From Roseibium album (lineage in GTDB: Bacteria; Pseudomonadota; Alphaproteobacteria; Rhizobiales; Stappiaceae), in NCBI RefSeq assembly GCF_001404515.1, contig NZ_CXWE01000001.1, positions 682,001 through 746,000 of the forward strand: DNA of 64,000 nucleotides, written 5' to 3'. Below are positions 26,645-36,181 of the stretch, piece by piece; the stretch's first letter is position 1, and the number at the start of each line of letters is the position of its first letter. Made by a program: the position numbers and the translations under genes. Below the pieces are notes generated by a model. The model made no database searches. It was not told the origin of the DNA and worked only from the letters and a program-made list of their open reading frames with translations.

Positions 26645-28456
26645 TCAGCCTTCTTCGGCGAGCATCTCAAGCTCCAGCCATTGCTCTTCCGCTTCGTCCT
26701 TTGCTGAAGTCAAGTCGGAGATTTTCTGCGAAAGTTCTGAGAACTTCTTGGGGTTCTTTGTGTAGAGCTGCGGATCGTTCATATCACTTTGAAGCTCTTC
26801 AAGTTTTGCTTCAAGTTGCTCGATTGTGTCGGGCAGGGTTTTCAAAAGATGCTGCTGGGTGAAGCTGAGTTTTGCTTTCGTCTTAGGGCTTTCCGCTGAA
26901 CCGCTTGATAGGTTCTGCTTTTCCTTCTTTGCCGGGGCAGTTTTTTGAATCTTTCGGGCGGCGACACCCTCGCCGCGTTGCGCAAGCATGTCGGTATAAC
27001 CGCCTGCATATTCGCGCCAGAGGCCATCACCTTCCGAGACGATGACGGACGTTGCGACCCGGTCGAGGAAATCGCGGTCATGCGAAACGATCAGGGCTGT
27101 TCCCGGGTAGTCGGCAAGCAGTTCCTGCAAGAGGTCTAGTGTTTCCAGATCCAGGTCGTTGGTCGGTTCGTCAAGCACCATCATGTTGGATTTGTTGGCC
27201 AATGCCCGTGCCAGCATCGCACGGGCACGCTCACCGCCCGAAAGGACGCTGACCGGAGTTCTTGCCTGTTCAGGCGAAAACAGAAAATCCTTCATGTAGG
27301 ACATGACGTGCTTGGTCTCGTCGCCAACGACGACCATGTCGCCGCGCCCGCCGGTCAGCACCGAGACCAGGGTGTCATTGAGATCAAGCTTCTCGCGCTT
27401 CTGGTCGAGTGTCACCATTTCCAGGTTGGTGCCGAGACGGTTGGTGCCCGTGTCGGGAGCCAGCTCGCCAGTCAGCATCTTCAAGAGCGTGGTCTTGCCG
27501 GCACCATTCGGCCCTACAAAACCGATCCGGTCACCGCGTTGAATGCGCGTTGAAAAGTCTTTGACAATGGTGCGGTCGCCATATGTCTTGGAAAGACCTT
27601 TCGCCTCGATGACCAGTTTGCCGGATGCTTCCGCTTCGCTTGCGTTCAGTTTTGCCGTGCCTTGCGGGCCGCGATGCTCTCGCTTCTGTTTCCTGAGGTC
27701 TGCAAGTTCCCGTACGCGGCGCATGTTGCGTTTGCGACGGGCGGTGACGCCGTAGGTCATCCAGTGTTCTTCGCGCTTGATCTTCTGCGCAAGTTTGTGC
27801 TGGTCGATCTCTTCCTGCTCCAACACCACGTCACGCCAGGCTTCAAAATGCGCAAACCCCTTGTCCAGGCGTCTGGAGATACCCCGGTCGATCCAGACGG
27901 TTGCCCGTGAAAGGTTTTCCAGGAACCGGCGATCGTGGGAAATCAGGACAAGTGCGGACTTGAGGCTCTTCAGCTCCTCCTCGAGCCACTCGATGGCCGG
28001 AAGATCCAGATGGTTGGTCGGCTCGTCCAGAAGAAGAATGTCCGGTTCCGGTGCGAGGGTGCGGGCCAGGGCGGCACGCCTGGCTTCGCCACCGGAGAGC
28101 GCTTCAGGTTTTTCATTGCCGCTGAGCCCGAGGACGTCGAGAAGGTAGGCACCTCGATAGGGGTCGTCACCTTCCGTCAGTCCCTCGTTGACATAATCGA
28201 GTGTCGAGGCGTAGGTGGACAGATCCGGATCCTGCGGCAAGTAACGGACCGTACGGCCCGGTTGAAAGAACCGCTCCCCCTTGTCCACCTCGATCTGTCC
28301 GGATGCGATCTTCAAAAGAGTGGATTTGCCCGAACCGTTCCTGCCGACAAGACATATTCGATCACCTTCGGAAACGGACAGTTCCGCACCGGTCAGGAGG
28401 GGTGTTCCTCCGAAAGTAAGCTGAACGTCTTGGAGTGTGAGTAGGGGTGGGGCCAT
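26645..28456 (-). CDS. ABC-F family ATPase (Uup-like)
   Basis: A 603-residue protein with two ABC ATPase domains and no membrane part. Walker A motifs are GRNGSGKST and GPNGAGKTT, signatures ALSGGEARRAAL and VLSGGERARAML, Walker B DILLLDEPTNHLD and NMMVLDEPTNDLD. Between the domains is a charged linker with a basic run (RRKRNMRRVRELADLRKQ), and the C-terminus is the coiled-coil CTD of Uup proteins (EQLEAKLEELQSDM). Such proteins act on the ribosome or on branched DNA intermediates. ATG 28456 follows AGGACTTC. Confidence 0.9.
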   Translation of the reverse strand: MAPPLLTLQDVQLTFGGTPLLTGAELSVSEGDRICLVGRNGSGKSTLLKIASGQIEVDKGERFFQPGRTVRYLPQDPDLSTYASTLDYVNEGLTEGDDPYRGAYLLDVLGLSGNEKPEALSGGEARRAALARTLAPEPDILLLDEPTNHLDLPAIEWLEEELKSLKSALVLISHDRRFLENLSRATVWIDRGISRRLDKGFAHFEAWRDVVLEQEEIDQHKLAQKIKREEHWMTYGVTARRKRNMRRVRELADLRKQKREHRGPQGTAKLNASEAEASGKLVIEAKGLSKTYGDRTIVKDFSTRIQRGDRIGFVGPNGAGKTTLLKMLTGELAPDTGTNRLGTNLEMVTLDQKREKLDLNDTLVSVLTGGRGDMVVVGDETKHVMSYMKDFLFSPEQARTPVSVLSGGERARAMLARALANKSNMMVLDEPTNDLDLETLDLLQELLADYPGTALIVSHDRDFLDRVATSVIVSEGDGLWREYAGGYTDMLAQRGEGVAARKIQKTAPAKKEKQNLSSGSAESPKTKAKLSFTQQHLLKTLPDTIEQLEAKLEELQSDMNDPQLYTKNPKKFSELSQKISDLTSAKDEAEEQWLELEMLAEEG

Positions 28457-28669
28457 GAAGTCCTGTTTCGTCGTCGATTGATCGGCGCCCGGTTTACTGT
28501 CCTGATGTGAGCCGCGCAAGCGCCAAACCCGACTTGCAACGTCACGTGAATGGAGTTGTTCGGAAATTTGATGCGTTTCCGCCGGATTTTTGTGCTGATA
28601 TGCGTTATGATTGGCGTGTGGTCAGGGGCCTGTTGTCAAATCACCGGCTGAAGAGCTGGAAGGAGACCA

Positions 28670-29197
28670 ATGATGTTTGATCTGATCAAGGGTCCCGTCA
28701 AATCGGGGAAAGTCGCGAAGTTGCTCAAGTCGTGCAGCCTGGCGCTGGTGCTCGCATTTGGCGGAACCGGGCTCGTCACCATGGCCTTCCCGGAGCCCGC
28801 TGAAGCGGATGCGTTTTACGTCGGCACCGGCGGTGTGGGCTTTGCTTTCGGCACGGGCGGATATCGCGGCGGTGTCTTTTACGGATATCGAGGCGGTTTT
28901 GCAGGGCCCCCGTTCCGGCCCTACGGCCCCCCCTACTACTATCACCCGTATGACCGCCGTGCCTATCCGTACCGGTCTCGGGTCTATGTCGCCCCGCGCC
29001 GCTACGTAAGGCCGCCGCTCTATATTGCACCAAGGGGAAGGCATGTCGGTCAGCCGCAACGGGTGCCCTTTACCAAAACCGGACTGGCCCCTTTCACCCC
29101 GCAATGGGTGGCGTATTGCTCGCGCAAGTTCAAGTCCTTCAATCCGAACACGGGCACGTATCTGGCCTACAGCGGAAGGTATCGTTTTTGCCGCTAG
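28670..29197 (+). CDS. BA14K-family protein
   Basis: A 175-residue exported protein. The N-terminus has a signal peptide (CSLALVLAFGGTGLVTMAF, cleavage near EPAEA-DAFY), the middle is Gly/Tyr/Arg/Pro-rich low complexity, and the last 30 residues match the BA14K domain (WVAYCSRKFKSFNPNTGTY then YSGRYRFCR) with the two conserved cysteines. The family was named for a Brucella abortus immunoreactive protein and is confined mainly to Hyphomicrobiales. Start ATG 28670 (or 28673) after AAGGAGACC. Divergent from the ABC-F gene. Confidence 0.85.
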   Translation: MMFDLIKGPVKSGKVAKLLKSCSLALVLAFGGTGLVTMAFPEPAEADAFYVGTGGVGFAFGTGGYRGGVFYGYRGGFAGPPFRPYGPPYYYHPYDRRAYPYRSRVYVAPRRYVRPPLYIAPRGRHVGQPQRVPFTKTGLAPFTPQWVAYCSRKFKSFNPNTGTYLAYSGRYRFCR

Positions 29198-29453
29198 GAT
29201 CGCCAAAGTCTCACGCTTGTATGAAAAATTAGGTTGGTGACCCCGCGTCGGTCAAACGCGAAAACCAAGTCATTCCGACCTTCACTTGCTCCGCTCGAAC
29301 CGGATTGTCTCGGGCAGACAAGAGGCATTGCTGCTGTTTCTTATTCTTTCCTTAAGGTAATTGAAAATCGTGCTGTTCACTTAGAGCTCAACAAGGTAAT
29401 GAATCTGTTAGGTGGAAGGGCAATGACAAGATGCTTCTGAGGTACTGAAATAC

Positions 29454-30182
29454 ATGATTTCTCGATTGGAAGATTTTTCTAATTCGGTTTTAGGTGCAGA
29501 TGACCCGCTGGCAGTGTGGAACATAGCTACAAGTTTTTTTGAGAGCTTCGGCTTTATAGGATCAATGTACGGGATCAGGCATTTACAAACGACACCCAAT
29601 GAAAAGAACATTCGTTTTTCCAACGCCTTGTCCGACTGGAAAACGTCCTACATGGCGCACAAGGATTACGAGCGGGATCCTCTGTTCATCTATGCACCAC
29701 AGCTGCCGAGCGTTTTTTTTACAGGCGTGAATTTTCTGGAAGACCATCCCTATCTGCGGGAAGAAGACGTTGCCGTAATTCGGCGGGCAGAATCTTTTAA
29801 TCTGACCAGCGGAATCGCCCTCAAGATGGCTGGCGGCGAAGACGGCGTGGTCAGAGGCTGGAACCTGATCGGTGATCTTTCCAGGCAGGAAATCATGTCG
29901 CTGAATGATGCCCATGGCGGTGTTCTGCATGTCTGTGCGGCACTTGCCGACCAAAAAATCAGTCAAACGGTGACAAGACCGGACGCATATCTGACGAACA
30001 GGGAAAAGGAATGTCTGATATTGTTGGCAAACGGTCAGAGGACCGCACAGATAGCCAACAAACTGAACATTCAGTCTGTGACTGTGGATCTTCACATGCG
30101 CAATGCGCGTGAGAAGCTTGGTGCCCGAACCCGTGAACAGGCGCTTGCGGTTGCCATCGTTTCAAATCTCTTGCCGCTCTGA
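29454..30182 (+). CDS. LuxR-type autoinducer-binding regulator (orphan)
   Basis: A 242-residue regulator. An N-terminal autoinducer-binding domain (about 10-165) keeps most key residues of the TraR/LuxR pocket: Trp62, Tyr66, Asp75, Pro76 and Gly120; the second pocket tryptophan (TraR Trp85) falls in a VFFTG stretch, so it appears replaced by Phe. The C-terminal LuxR helix-turn-helix (YLTNREKECLILLANGQ, VDLHMRNAREKLGARTREQA, about 178-240) is complete. No luxI-type synthase gene lies in the window, so it is a LuxR solo. It may sense acyl-homoserine lactones made elsewhere or other ligands. Neighbours do not indicate a target. Confidence 0.88.
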   Translation: MISRLEDFSNSVLGADDPLAVWNIATSFFESFGFIGSMYGIRHLQTTPNEKNIRFSNALSDWKTSYMAHKDYERDPLFIYAPQLPSVFFTGVNFLEDHPYLREEDVAVIRRAESFNLTSGIALKMAGGEDGVVRGWNLIGDLSRQEIMSLNDAHGGVLHVCAALADQKISQTVTRPDAYLTNREKECLILLANGQRTAQIANKLNIQSVTVDLHMRNAREKLGARTREQALAVAIVSNLLPL

Positions 30183-30780
30183 ATTGAGTTTTTGGCTCTG
30201 CGATTGTGAGCAAGCCGGTTTTTCCTCATTCGCAACCCGCGACTGAAAATGTCCGTACAACGATCAGGTCTTTGCCGCCGGAAGTGGGCGGCAACTTTCT
30301 CCAACCGGTCCGTCTGCTTCCGTCTGGCGCAAAGGCGGGCAGACCGGACTGCCGGCATCGGAAGTCACCAATGCACTCCTCGACGACGAGACCATTTCAT
30401 CGTGGATTCCGAACCGGTCTCCCACAAGCCTTCGTGCTTTCTGTCTCAACGGGACAGGTCAAAATGGACAAGAACAATCCTGGCGGGAATTTCCAACCAA
30501 AATTGGCGACACGAGATCCTGATTGAGCTATAAACGAAAGTATCGTTTTTGCCGTCAGGATTGTAACTTTATTTCGCGCTCGTATGCAGATTTATTTAAC
30601 AAATGTGCAAATTCGGGGAAATATTTTTCTTTTCTGTCGGACAAAGTGCAAAAACATCGCCTTTTTGCGACCACGTGTGGAATATGCCGTTGGGGGACGG
30701 TTGATTGCGCGCAAAGAGCGTGGAATCTTGTCCGTTATCGTTTCCATATCTTCAACAATAACCCAAGAGGGGAGAGCGAT
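30183..30780. other. Non-coding stretch upstream of oligopeptide operon
   Basis: About 600 bases with no convincing gene. The first 300 bases are GC-rich and hold a few overlapping short frames without ribosome-binding sites. The last 240 bases are AT-rich (TTATTTAACAAATG, AAATATTTTTCTTTTC) and probably carry the promoter of the peptide-binding protein gene. The binding-protein frame is open back to 30523, but signal peptide and GAGGGGAGAGCG place its start at 30781. Confidence 0.5.
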
Positions 30781-32367
30781 ATGATCAAGTCCATGCGTGT
30801 AACAGCGCTTGCGGCTGCATTGATGGCAGCCACATCTTTGACCGCATTTGCCGAGGTGGTCTATCATCGTGGTAACACGGCCGATCCGGAAACTCTGGAC
30901 CAGCACAAGACGTCCACGACCTACGAAGCTCATATTCTTCGTGACCTGTACGAAGGTCTTGTTGCTTACAGTGCAGCCGGCAAGGTCATTCCCGGCGTTG
31001 CCAAGGACTGGAATGTCGCTGAAGACGGCATGGTCTATACTTTCAACCTGCGTGATGACGCCAAGTGGTCCAACGGTGATCCGGTTGTCGCAGGCGACTT
31101 CGTCTACTCCCTCCGCCGTATCATGAAGCCGGAAACCGGCGCGAAATACGCAAACATCCTTTACCCGATCAAGAATGCGGAGAAGGTGAACAAGGGCGAA
31201 CTGGCGCCGGAAGAAATCGGTGTGAAGGCACTGGACGATCACACGCTGGAAATCACGCTTGAATCGCCGACCCCGTATTTCATCGAGCAGCTGACGCACC
31301 AGACTGGTCTGCCGGTTCATCCTGCGACGGTTGATGCACACGACACCGACTTCGTGAAACCGGAAAACATCGTCACCAACGGTGCGTTTACGCTCGCCGA
31401 ATTCATTCCGAACGCGCACGTCAAGGCCGTCAAGAATCCGAATTTTCACGATGCGGACAACGTAAAGATCGACACCGTCTTCTACTACCCGACAGAAGAC
31501 CGGGGCGCTGCATTGCGTCGTTTCCAGGCTGGCGAACTTCATACCAACAACGATGCTCCAACCGAGCAAGTTGCCTTCATGAAGGAAAATCTGGGCGACC
31601 AGTTCCGCGTCGCTCCGTATCTGGGCACATACTACTATGCCTTGAATCACGAAGACGAAACGCTGAGCAGCCCTGAAGTTCGCCAGGCGCTTTCCATGGC
31701 GATCGACCGCGAGTTCCTGGCCGATGAAATCTGGGGCTCCACCATGGTTGCGGGCTATTCGTTCGTGCCGCCGGGTATCGGCAACTATGGAGAACCGGCT
31801 TTCGCCGACTACATGGACATGTCCCAGATCGATCGCGAAGAAAAGGCGATGGACCTTCTGGAAAAGGCCGGTTATGGCCCTGACAATCCGGTGAAGCTGA
31901 CCATCAACTACAATACCTCTGAAAACCACAAGAACACGGCGGTCGCCATCGCCGACATGTGGAAGCCGCTTGGTGTTGAAGTAGCCATGGTCAACACGGA
32001 CACGAAGACCCATTACGCGATGCTTCGTGACCGTCAGGACTTCGACGTCGCCCGGGCAGGCTGGATCGGAGACTATTCCGACCCGCAGAACTTCCTGTTC
32101 ATGGTTGAAAGCGACAACACGGGTTTCAACTACGCTCGCTACGAGAACCCGGAATACGACGCCCTGATGGATGAAGCCGCGGCAACGGTCGACCTGGAAA
32201 AGCGGTCCGAAATCCTGAAGCAGGCGGAAGAGTTGTTCATGCGCGATCTGCCGTTCATCCCGCTGATGTACTACGGTTCGATGAACATGGTTTCCGACAA
32301 GGTCGCCGGCTTTGAGGACAATCTCCTCAACGTTCACCCGACCCGCTTCATGAGCATTTCCGAATAA
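30781..32367 (+). CDS. oppA: Oligopeptide ABC transporter, periplasmic binding protein (OppA-like)
   Basis: A 528-residue family 5 solute-binding protein. Signal peptide of about 24 residues (LAAALMAATSLTAFA-EVV). Landmarks are the N-terminal NTADPETLDQHKTSTTYE, the family stretch RFQAGELHTNNDAPTEQV, and AGWIGDYSDPQNFLFM with the Trp/Asp-rich peptide-pocket loop. It delivers peptides to the permeases encoded downstream. ATG 30781 follows AGAGGGGAGAGCGAT. A strong terminator after this gene limits read-through, fitting the excess of binding protein over membrane parts usual in such systems. Confidence 0.92.
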   Translation: MIKSMRVTALAAALMAATSLTAFAEVVYHRGNTADPETLDQHKTSTTYEAHILRDLYEGLVAYSAAGKVIPGVAKDWNVAEDGMVYTFNLRDDAKWSNGDPVVAGDFVYSLRRIMKPETGAKYANILYPIKNAEKVNKGELAPEEIGVKALDDHTLEITLESPTPYFIEQLTHQTGLPVHPATVDAHDTDFVKPENIVTNGAFTLAEFIPNAHVKAVKNPNFHDADNVKIDTVFYYPTEDRGAALRRFQAGELHTNNDAPTEQVAFMKENLGDQFRVAPYLGTYYYALNHEDETLSSPEVRQALSMAIDREFLADEIWGSTMVAGYSFVPPGIGNYGEPAFADYMDMSQIDREEKAMDLLEKAGYGPDNPVKLTINYNTSENHKNTAVAIADMWKPLGVEVAMVNTDTKTHYAMLRDRQDFDVARAGWIGDYSDPQNFLFMVESDNTGFNYARYENPEYDALMDEAAATVDLEKRSEILKQAEELFMRDLPFIPLMYYGSMNMVSDKVAGFEDNLLNVHPTRFMSISE

Positions 32368-32380
32368 ACCGAAAAACAGG

Positions 32381-32408
32381 ACCGGCAGGGATTTCCCTGC
32401 CGGTTTTT
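32381..32408 (+). terminator. Intra-operon terminator between oppA and oppB
   Basis: Perfect ten-pair stem ACCGGCAGGG / CCCTGCCGGT with loop ATTT and five T. It lies 13 bases after the binding-protein stop and about 50 bases before oppB, so it should attenuate transcription into the permease genes. Confidence 0.88.
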
Positions 32409-32457
32409 GCAAGGTGGCATGAAAAAGACCACCAGCAGAACAACAGGGGCAGATCCT

Positions 32458-33381
32458 ATGCACCGTTACGTGCTCGGTCGATTGCTCAGCGCAATCCCGA
32501 CTCTCTTTCTGATCGTTACAATATCGTTCTTCCTGATCCGGATTGCGCCGGGTGGTCCGTTTGACCTGGAAAGGCCGCTCGAGGCCAAGGTGATGGAGAA
32601 TCTGAACAAGATCTACCATCTCGACGAACCGCTCTGGAACCAGTACCTGCTTTACCTGAAAAGCATTGTTCAGCTGGACTTCGGGCCGAGTTTCTATTTT
32701 CGCGACTTTTCGATCAACGAGTTGTTTGCCCAAAGTCTGCCCATTTCCATTCAACTCGGGTTGTCTGCTCTTTGTCTTGCGCTTGTGGTCGGTGGCACGC
32801 TGGGTGTCGTTGCAGCCCTCAGGCAGAACCAGGCAACAGACTACTCCGTGATGGCGGCGGCGACCCTCGGCGTGACCATTCCGAATTTTGTCGTCGCGCC
32901 GATCCTGACCCTGATCCTCGGTGTCTGGCTGGGTTGGCTCCCCGTGGGAGGCTGGAACGGCGGTGCCTTTGTCAATGTCATACTGCCGGTCGTGACACTG
33001 GCTCTGCCACAGGTCGCTGTCGTGGCGCGGCTGACACGCGGTTCCATGATCGAGGCGCTCCGGTCCAACCACGTCCGCACAGCACGTGCCTATGGTCTGA
33101 CCAGTTACATGGTCATCGTCGTGCATGCCTTGCGCGGCGCCATATTGCCGGTCGTCTCCTATCTCGGGCCGGCGGCCGCGGCGCTTTTGACCGGCTCCGT
33201 CGTCATCGAGACAATATTCGGCATTCCCGGCATTGGCCGGTACTTCGTACAAGGCGCGCTTAATCGTGACTACACACTGGTCATGGGAACTGTCGTGGTC
33301 GTTGCCTGCTTCGTCATCATGTTCAACCTCGTCGTGGATCTGCTTTATGCGCTGCTCGATCCGCGCGTGAGCTACGATTGA
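32458..33381 (+). CDS. oppB: Oligopeptide ABC transporter permease (OppB-like)
   Basis: A 307-residue inner-membrane permease of the DppB/OppB type with six helices. It begins MHRYVLGRLLSAIPTLFLI and has the family motif IAPGGPFD, the EAA loop region (ARLTRGSMIEALRSNHVRTA, RAYGL) that contacts the ATPase, and the end LVVDLLYALLDPRVSYD. ATG 32458 matches the family start; the open frame upstream reaches back to 32407. Second gene of the peptide-uptake operon, 14 bases before oppC. Confidence 0.92.
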   Translation: MHRYVLGRLLSAIPTLFLIVTISFFLIRIAPGGPFDLERPLEAKVMENLNKIYHLDEPLWNQYLLYLKSIVQLDFGPSFYFRDFSINELFAQSLPISIQLGLSALCLALVVGGTLGVVAALRQNQATDYSVMAAATLGVTIPNFVVAPILTLILGVWLGWLPVGGWNGGAFVNVILPVVTLALPQVAVVARLTRGSMIEALRSNHVRTARAYGLTSYMVIVVHALRGAILPVVSYLGPAAAALLTGSVVIETIFGIPGIGRYFVQGALNRDYTLVMGTVVVVACFVIMFNLVVDLLYALLDPRVSYD

Positions 33382-33395
33382 GGAAGGACAGGATC

Positions 33396-34520
33396 ATGAC
33401 GATAACCGTTACAGACAATGACGCACCTGCAAAAGGTCGATCGCTGTGGGATGATGCGCGTGATCGATTGCTGGCCAATCGGGCGGCCGTCGCCAGCATG
33501 ATCGTACTGGTGGCGATTGCTCTGGTGTCCGTTTTGGGACCGGCACTGTCACCGCATGAATTCGACACGGTTTACCGTGACTACGTCAAGGTTCCCGCGA
33601 GCCTGGAAGCCTATCCGAGACCGGAACAGGTCGAGCCCGGATTCATGTCCGTCGCCAAGAGGGCTCGCATGACAGTGGAGGGGTACGAACGGGACGGGGA
33701 CACCGTGGTTGCCAACGTGATGTCGAAACGGGAAATCGATCCGCGTTCGACACGGTATTTCGATCGCAGTGATCTCTTCAAGGATGCCCAGCTGACAGAC
33801 ATGTCCGTGGACAAGAAATCCGCAACCATCCGCGCCGGCATCAACTACATGCACTTTTACTTCGGGACGGACGCCAATGGCCGGGATATGATGACCCGGA
33901 CCTTCATCGCCGGACGTATCTCCCTGACGATCGGCCTGCTTGCGACGGTGGTTGCCATTTCGATCGGCGTCATCTACGGCGCCACCTCCGGGTATCTCGG
34001 CGGGCGCGTGGACCAGATGATGATGCGCGTGGTCGATATCCTCTATTCACTCCCGTTCATCTTCTTCGTCATCATGCTTGTCGTGTTCTTTGGCCGGAAC
34101 TTCATTTTGATGTTCATTGCGGTCGGGGCGGTCGAATGGCTGGATATGGCCCGCATCGTGCGTGGCCAGACCCTGACAATAAAACGTCAGGAATACGTGC
34201 AGGCGGCAGAAGCCATGGGTGTGGGCGACGGCGGCATCCTGAAGCGTCACATCATTCCGAACACCCTCGGACCTGTCGTGGTCTACATGACATTGCTCGT
34301 ACCGAAAGTCATTCTGCTTGAAAGTTTCCTGTCGTTCCTGGGACTTGGCATCCAGGAGCCGATGACGAGCTGGGGTGTTCTTATTTCTGAGGGCGCCCGG
34401 AACCTGCAAGGGGCAGCCTGGATGCTCATCTTCCCGTCAATCTTCCTGACATCGACCCTGTTTGCGCTGAATTTTATCGGCGACGGCCTGCGCGATGCGC
34501 TGGATCCCAAGGACCGGTAA
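33396..34520 (+). CDS. oppC: Oligopeptide ABC transporter permease (OppC-like)
   Basis: A 374-residue permease of the OppC/DppC class. After the first helix (ASMIVLVAIALVSVLGPALS, about 38-57) comes a larger than usual periplasmic segment (about 58-155), then FGTDANGRDMMTRTFIAGR, five more helices, and the EAA loop RQEYVQAAEAMGVGDG. It ends NFIGDGLRDALDPKDR, as in family members. ATG 33396 follows GGAAGGACAGGATC. It pairs with OppB and is followed ten bases later by the fused ATPase. Confidence 0.92.
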   Translation: MTITVTDNDAPAKGRSLWDDARDRLLANRAAVASMIVLVAIALVSVLGPALSPHEFDTVYRDYVKVPASLEAYPRPEQVEPGFMSVAKRARMTVEGYERDGDTVVANVMSKREIDPRSTRYFDRSDLFKDAQLTDMSVDKKSATIRAGINYMHFYFGTDANGRDMMTRTFIAGRISLTIGLLATVVAISIGVIYGATSGYLGGRVDQMMMRVVDILYSLPFIFFVIMLVVFFGRNFILMFIAVGAVEWLDMARIVRGQTLTIKRQEYVQAAEAMGVGDGGILKRHIIPNTLGPVVVYMTLLVPKVILLESFLSFLGLGIQEPMTSWGVLISEGARNLQGAAWMLIFPSIFLTSTLFALNFIGDGLRDALDPKDR

Positions 34521-34530
34521 GGAGAGCACC

Positions 34531-36156
34531 ATGACCCAGGAAAACAGCAGAACGGTTCTTTCCATCCGCGACTTGAAGGTCGATTTTGAAACCGGCACGG
34601 GCACAATTAATGCCGTTCGTGGCGTCGACATCCACGTGGAAGCCGGTGAAACGGTCGCCATCGTGGGAGAAAGCGGGTCCGGCAAGAGCCAGACCATGAT
34701 GGCGGCCATGGGCCTTCTTGCCTCCAACGGGCGAACGGAAGGCGAAGTCATCTACAAAGGCCGCAACATTCTCGGATTGTCGACCAGGCAGTTGAACGAT
34801 ATACGCGGTGCCAAGATCACCATGATCTTTCAGGAGCCGATGACATCGCTTGATCCGCTTTATACCATCGGCCGCCAACTGGCTGAACCGATGGTGGTTC
34901 ATGGCGGCCTGTCCTGGAAAGAGGCCAAGGCAAAGGCACTTGAACTTCTGAAGTTGGTGAACATTCCGGAGCCGGAACGCAAGATCAAGGCATATCCCTA
35001 CGAGATGTCCGGCGGTCAACGCCAGCGCGTGATGATCGCCATGGCGCTTGCAAACGATCCGGACGTGCTGATCGCCGATGAACCGACGACCGCGCTGGAT
35101 GTGACGACCCAGGCGCAGATCCTTGATCTTCTGCGTGATCTGCAAAAACGCCTTGGTATGGCGGTGATGTTCATCACCCATGACCTTGGCATCGTGCGCC
35201 GGATCTCCGATCGCGTCTATGTGATGAAAACCGGTGAGGTCGTTGAAAGCGGTGAAACCGCCAAGATCTTCGCGCAGCCGGAGCACCCCTACACCAAGAT
35301 GCTGCTGGATGCCGAACCGACAGGTCACAAGCCTCCGGTACCCGACAGCGCTCCAGTTCTGTTGGAAGCCCAGAAAGTCGAGGTCGAGTTCGAACTGGAT
35401 TCCGGTTTTCTGCAACCCAAGCACATCTTGCGCGCGGTCGACGACATCAGCTTTTCACTGCGCAAGGGCCAGACGCTCGGCATTGTGGGTGAAAGCGGAT
35501 CAGGCAAGTCAACGCTTGGCCGCGCGATCCTGAACCTGTTGCCCGCGGGGGGGCGCGTTGTCTTTCACGGACAACAGATTTCCGGGTTGGACAAGGTTGC
35601 GATGCGAGCGCTTCGCAAGGACATGCAACTTATCTTTCAGGACCCGTTTGGCTCGCTCAGTCCGCGCTTGACGGTCGGTCAGATCATTTCCGAAGGCCTG
35701 CTCGTGCATGAGCCATCGCTGACCGCCAAAGACCGGGATGCACGTGCCTGCCAGGCGTTGGAGGAGGTGTCTCTCGATCCTGTCATGCGCAACCGGTATC
35801 CGCACGAGTTCTCCGGTGGGCAGCGTCAGCGCATAGCCATTGCCCGCACGATGGTTCTGAAGCCTGAATTCGTCGTTCTGGACGAGCCGACGTCGGCTCT
35901 GGACCGCACGATTCAGAAACAGGTTGTCGAGCTTCTGCGTGACTTGCAGAAAACTCATGAACTGACCTATCTGTTCATCTCCCATGACCTCGCGGTCGTG
36001 CGCGCGCTGTCAGACACGGTGATGGTCATGCAGCGTGGCAAAGTGGTCGAAGCCGGTACGGCAGACGCGATATTTGAAGCGCCTAAATGCGACTACACCA
36101 AAGAACTTATCGGTGCCGCGATGCTGACCCAGCAGCAAATGATGGAAACTGCCTGA
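34531..36156 (+). CDS. Fused OppD-OppF oligopeptide ABC transporter ATPase
   Basis: A 541-residue protein with two complete ABC ATPase domains in one chain. Domain 1: Walker [10 protein letters not shown], signature [12 protein letters not shown], Walker [13 protein letters not shown], oligopeptide C-terminal motif [12 protein letters not shown]. Domain 2: [33 protein letters not shown]. coli OppD and OppF are separate; the fused form is like YejF and is common in alphaproteobacteria. It powers the OppBC permease. ATG 34531 follows AAGGAGAGCACC. Last gene of the operon; its end is only 25 bases from the convergent GntR gene. Confidence 0.93.
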   Translation: MTQENSRTVLSIRDLKVDFETGTGTINAVRGVDIHVEAGETVAIVGESGSGKSQTMMAAMGLLASNGRTEGEVIYKGRNILGLSTRQLNDIRGAKITMIFQEPMTSLDPLYTIGRQLAEPMVVHGGLSWKEAKAKALELLKLVNIPEPERKIKAYPYEMSGGQRQRVMIAMALANDPDVLIADEPTTALDVTTQAQILDLLRDLQKRLGMAVMFITHDLGIVRRISDRVYVMKTGEVVESGETAKIFAQPEHPYTKMLLDAEPTGHKPPVPDSAPVLLEAQKVEVEFELDSGFLQPKHILRAVDDISFSLRKGQTLGIVGESGSGKSTLGRAILNLLPAGGRVVFHGQQISGLDKVAMRALRKDMQLIFQDPFGSLSPRLTVGQIISEGLLVHEPSLTAKDRDARACQALEEVSLDPVMRNRYPHEFSGGQRQRIAIARTMVLKPEFVVLDEPTSALDRTIQKQVVELLRDLQKTHELTYLFISHDLAVVRALSDTVMVMQRGKVVEAGTADAIFEAPKCDYTKELIGAAMLTQQQMMETA

Positions 36157-36181
36157 TTTGGCTCAGTATGATATGTGACTT

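Noticed and set aside
30206..30526. A 106-codon frame in the gap after the LuxR gene, considered as a possible luxI remnant
   Set aside because: No autoinducer-synthase motif, no ribosome-binding site and several competing frames; treated as non-coding.
30523..30780. KYRFCR-coding sequence resembling the C-terminal end of the BA14K gene (29174-29202), with 15 identical bases
   Set aside because: I considered a decayed BA14K copy, but only about ten codons align, a stop lies just upstream in frame, and a 15-base match is expected once or twice by chance in 64 kb.
30592..33252. An 886-codon open frame on the minus strand opposite oppA and oppB
   Set aside because: It is antisense to two clear transporter genes, has a low-complexity His/Val/Arg composition typical of the reverse reading of GC-rich coding DNA, and shows no domain.
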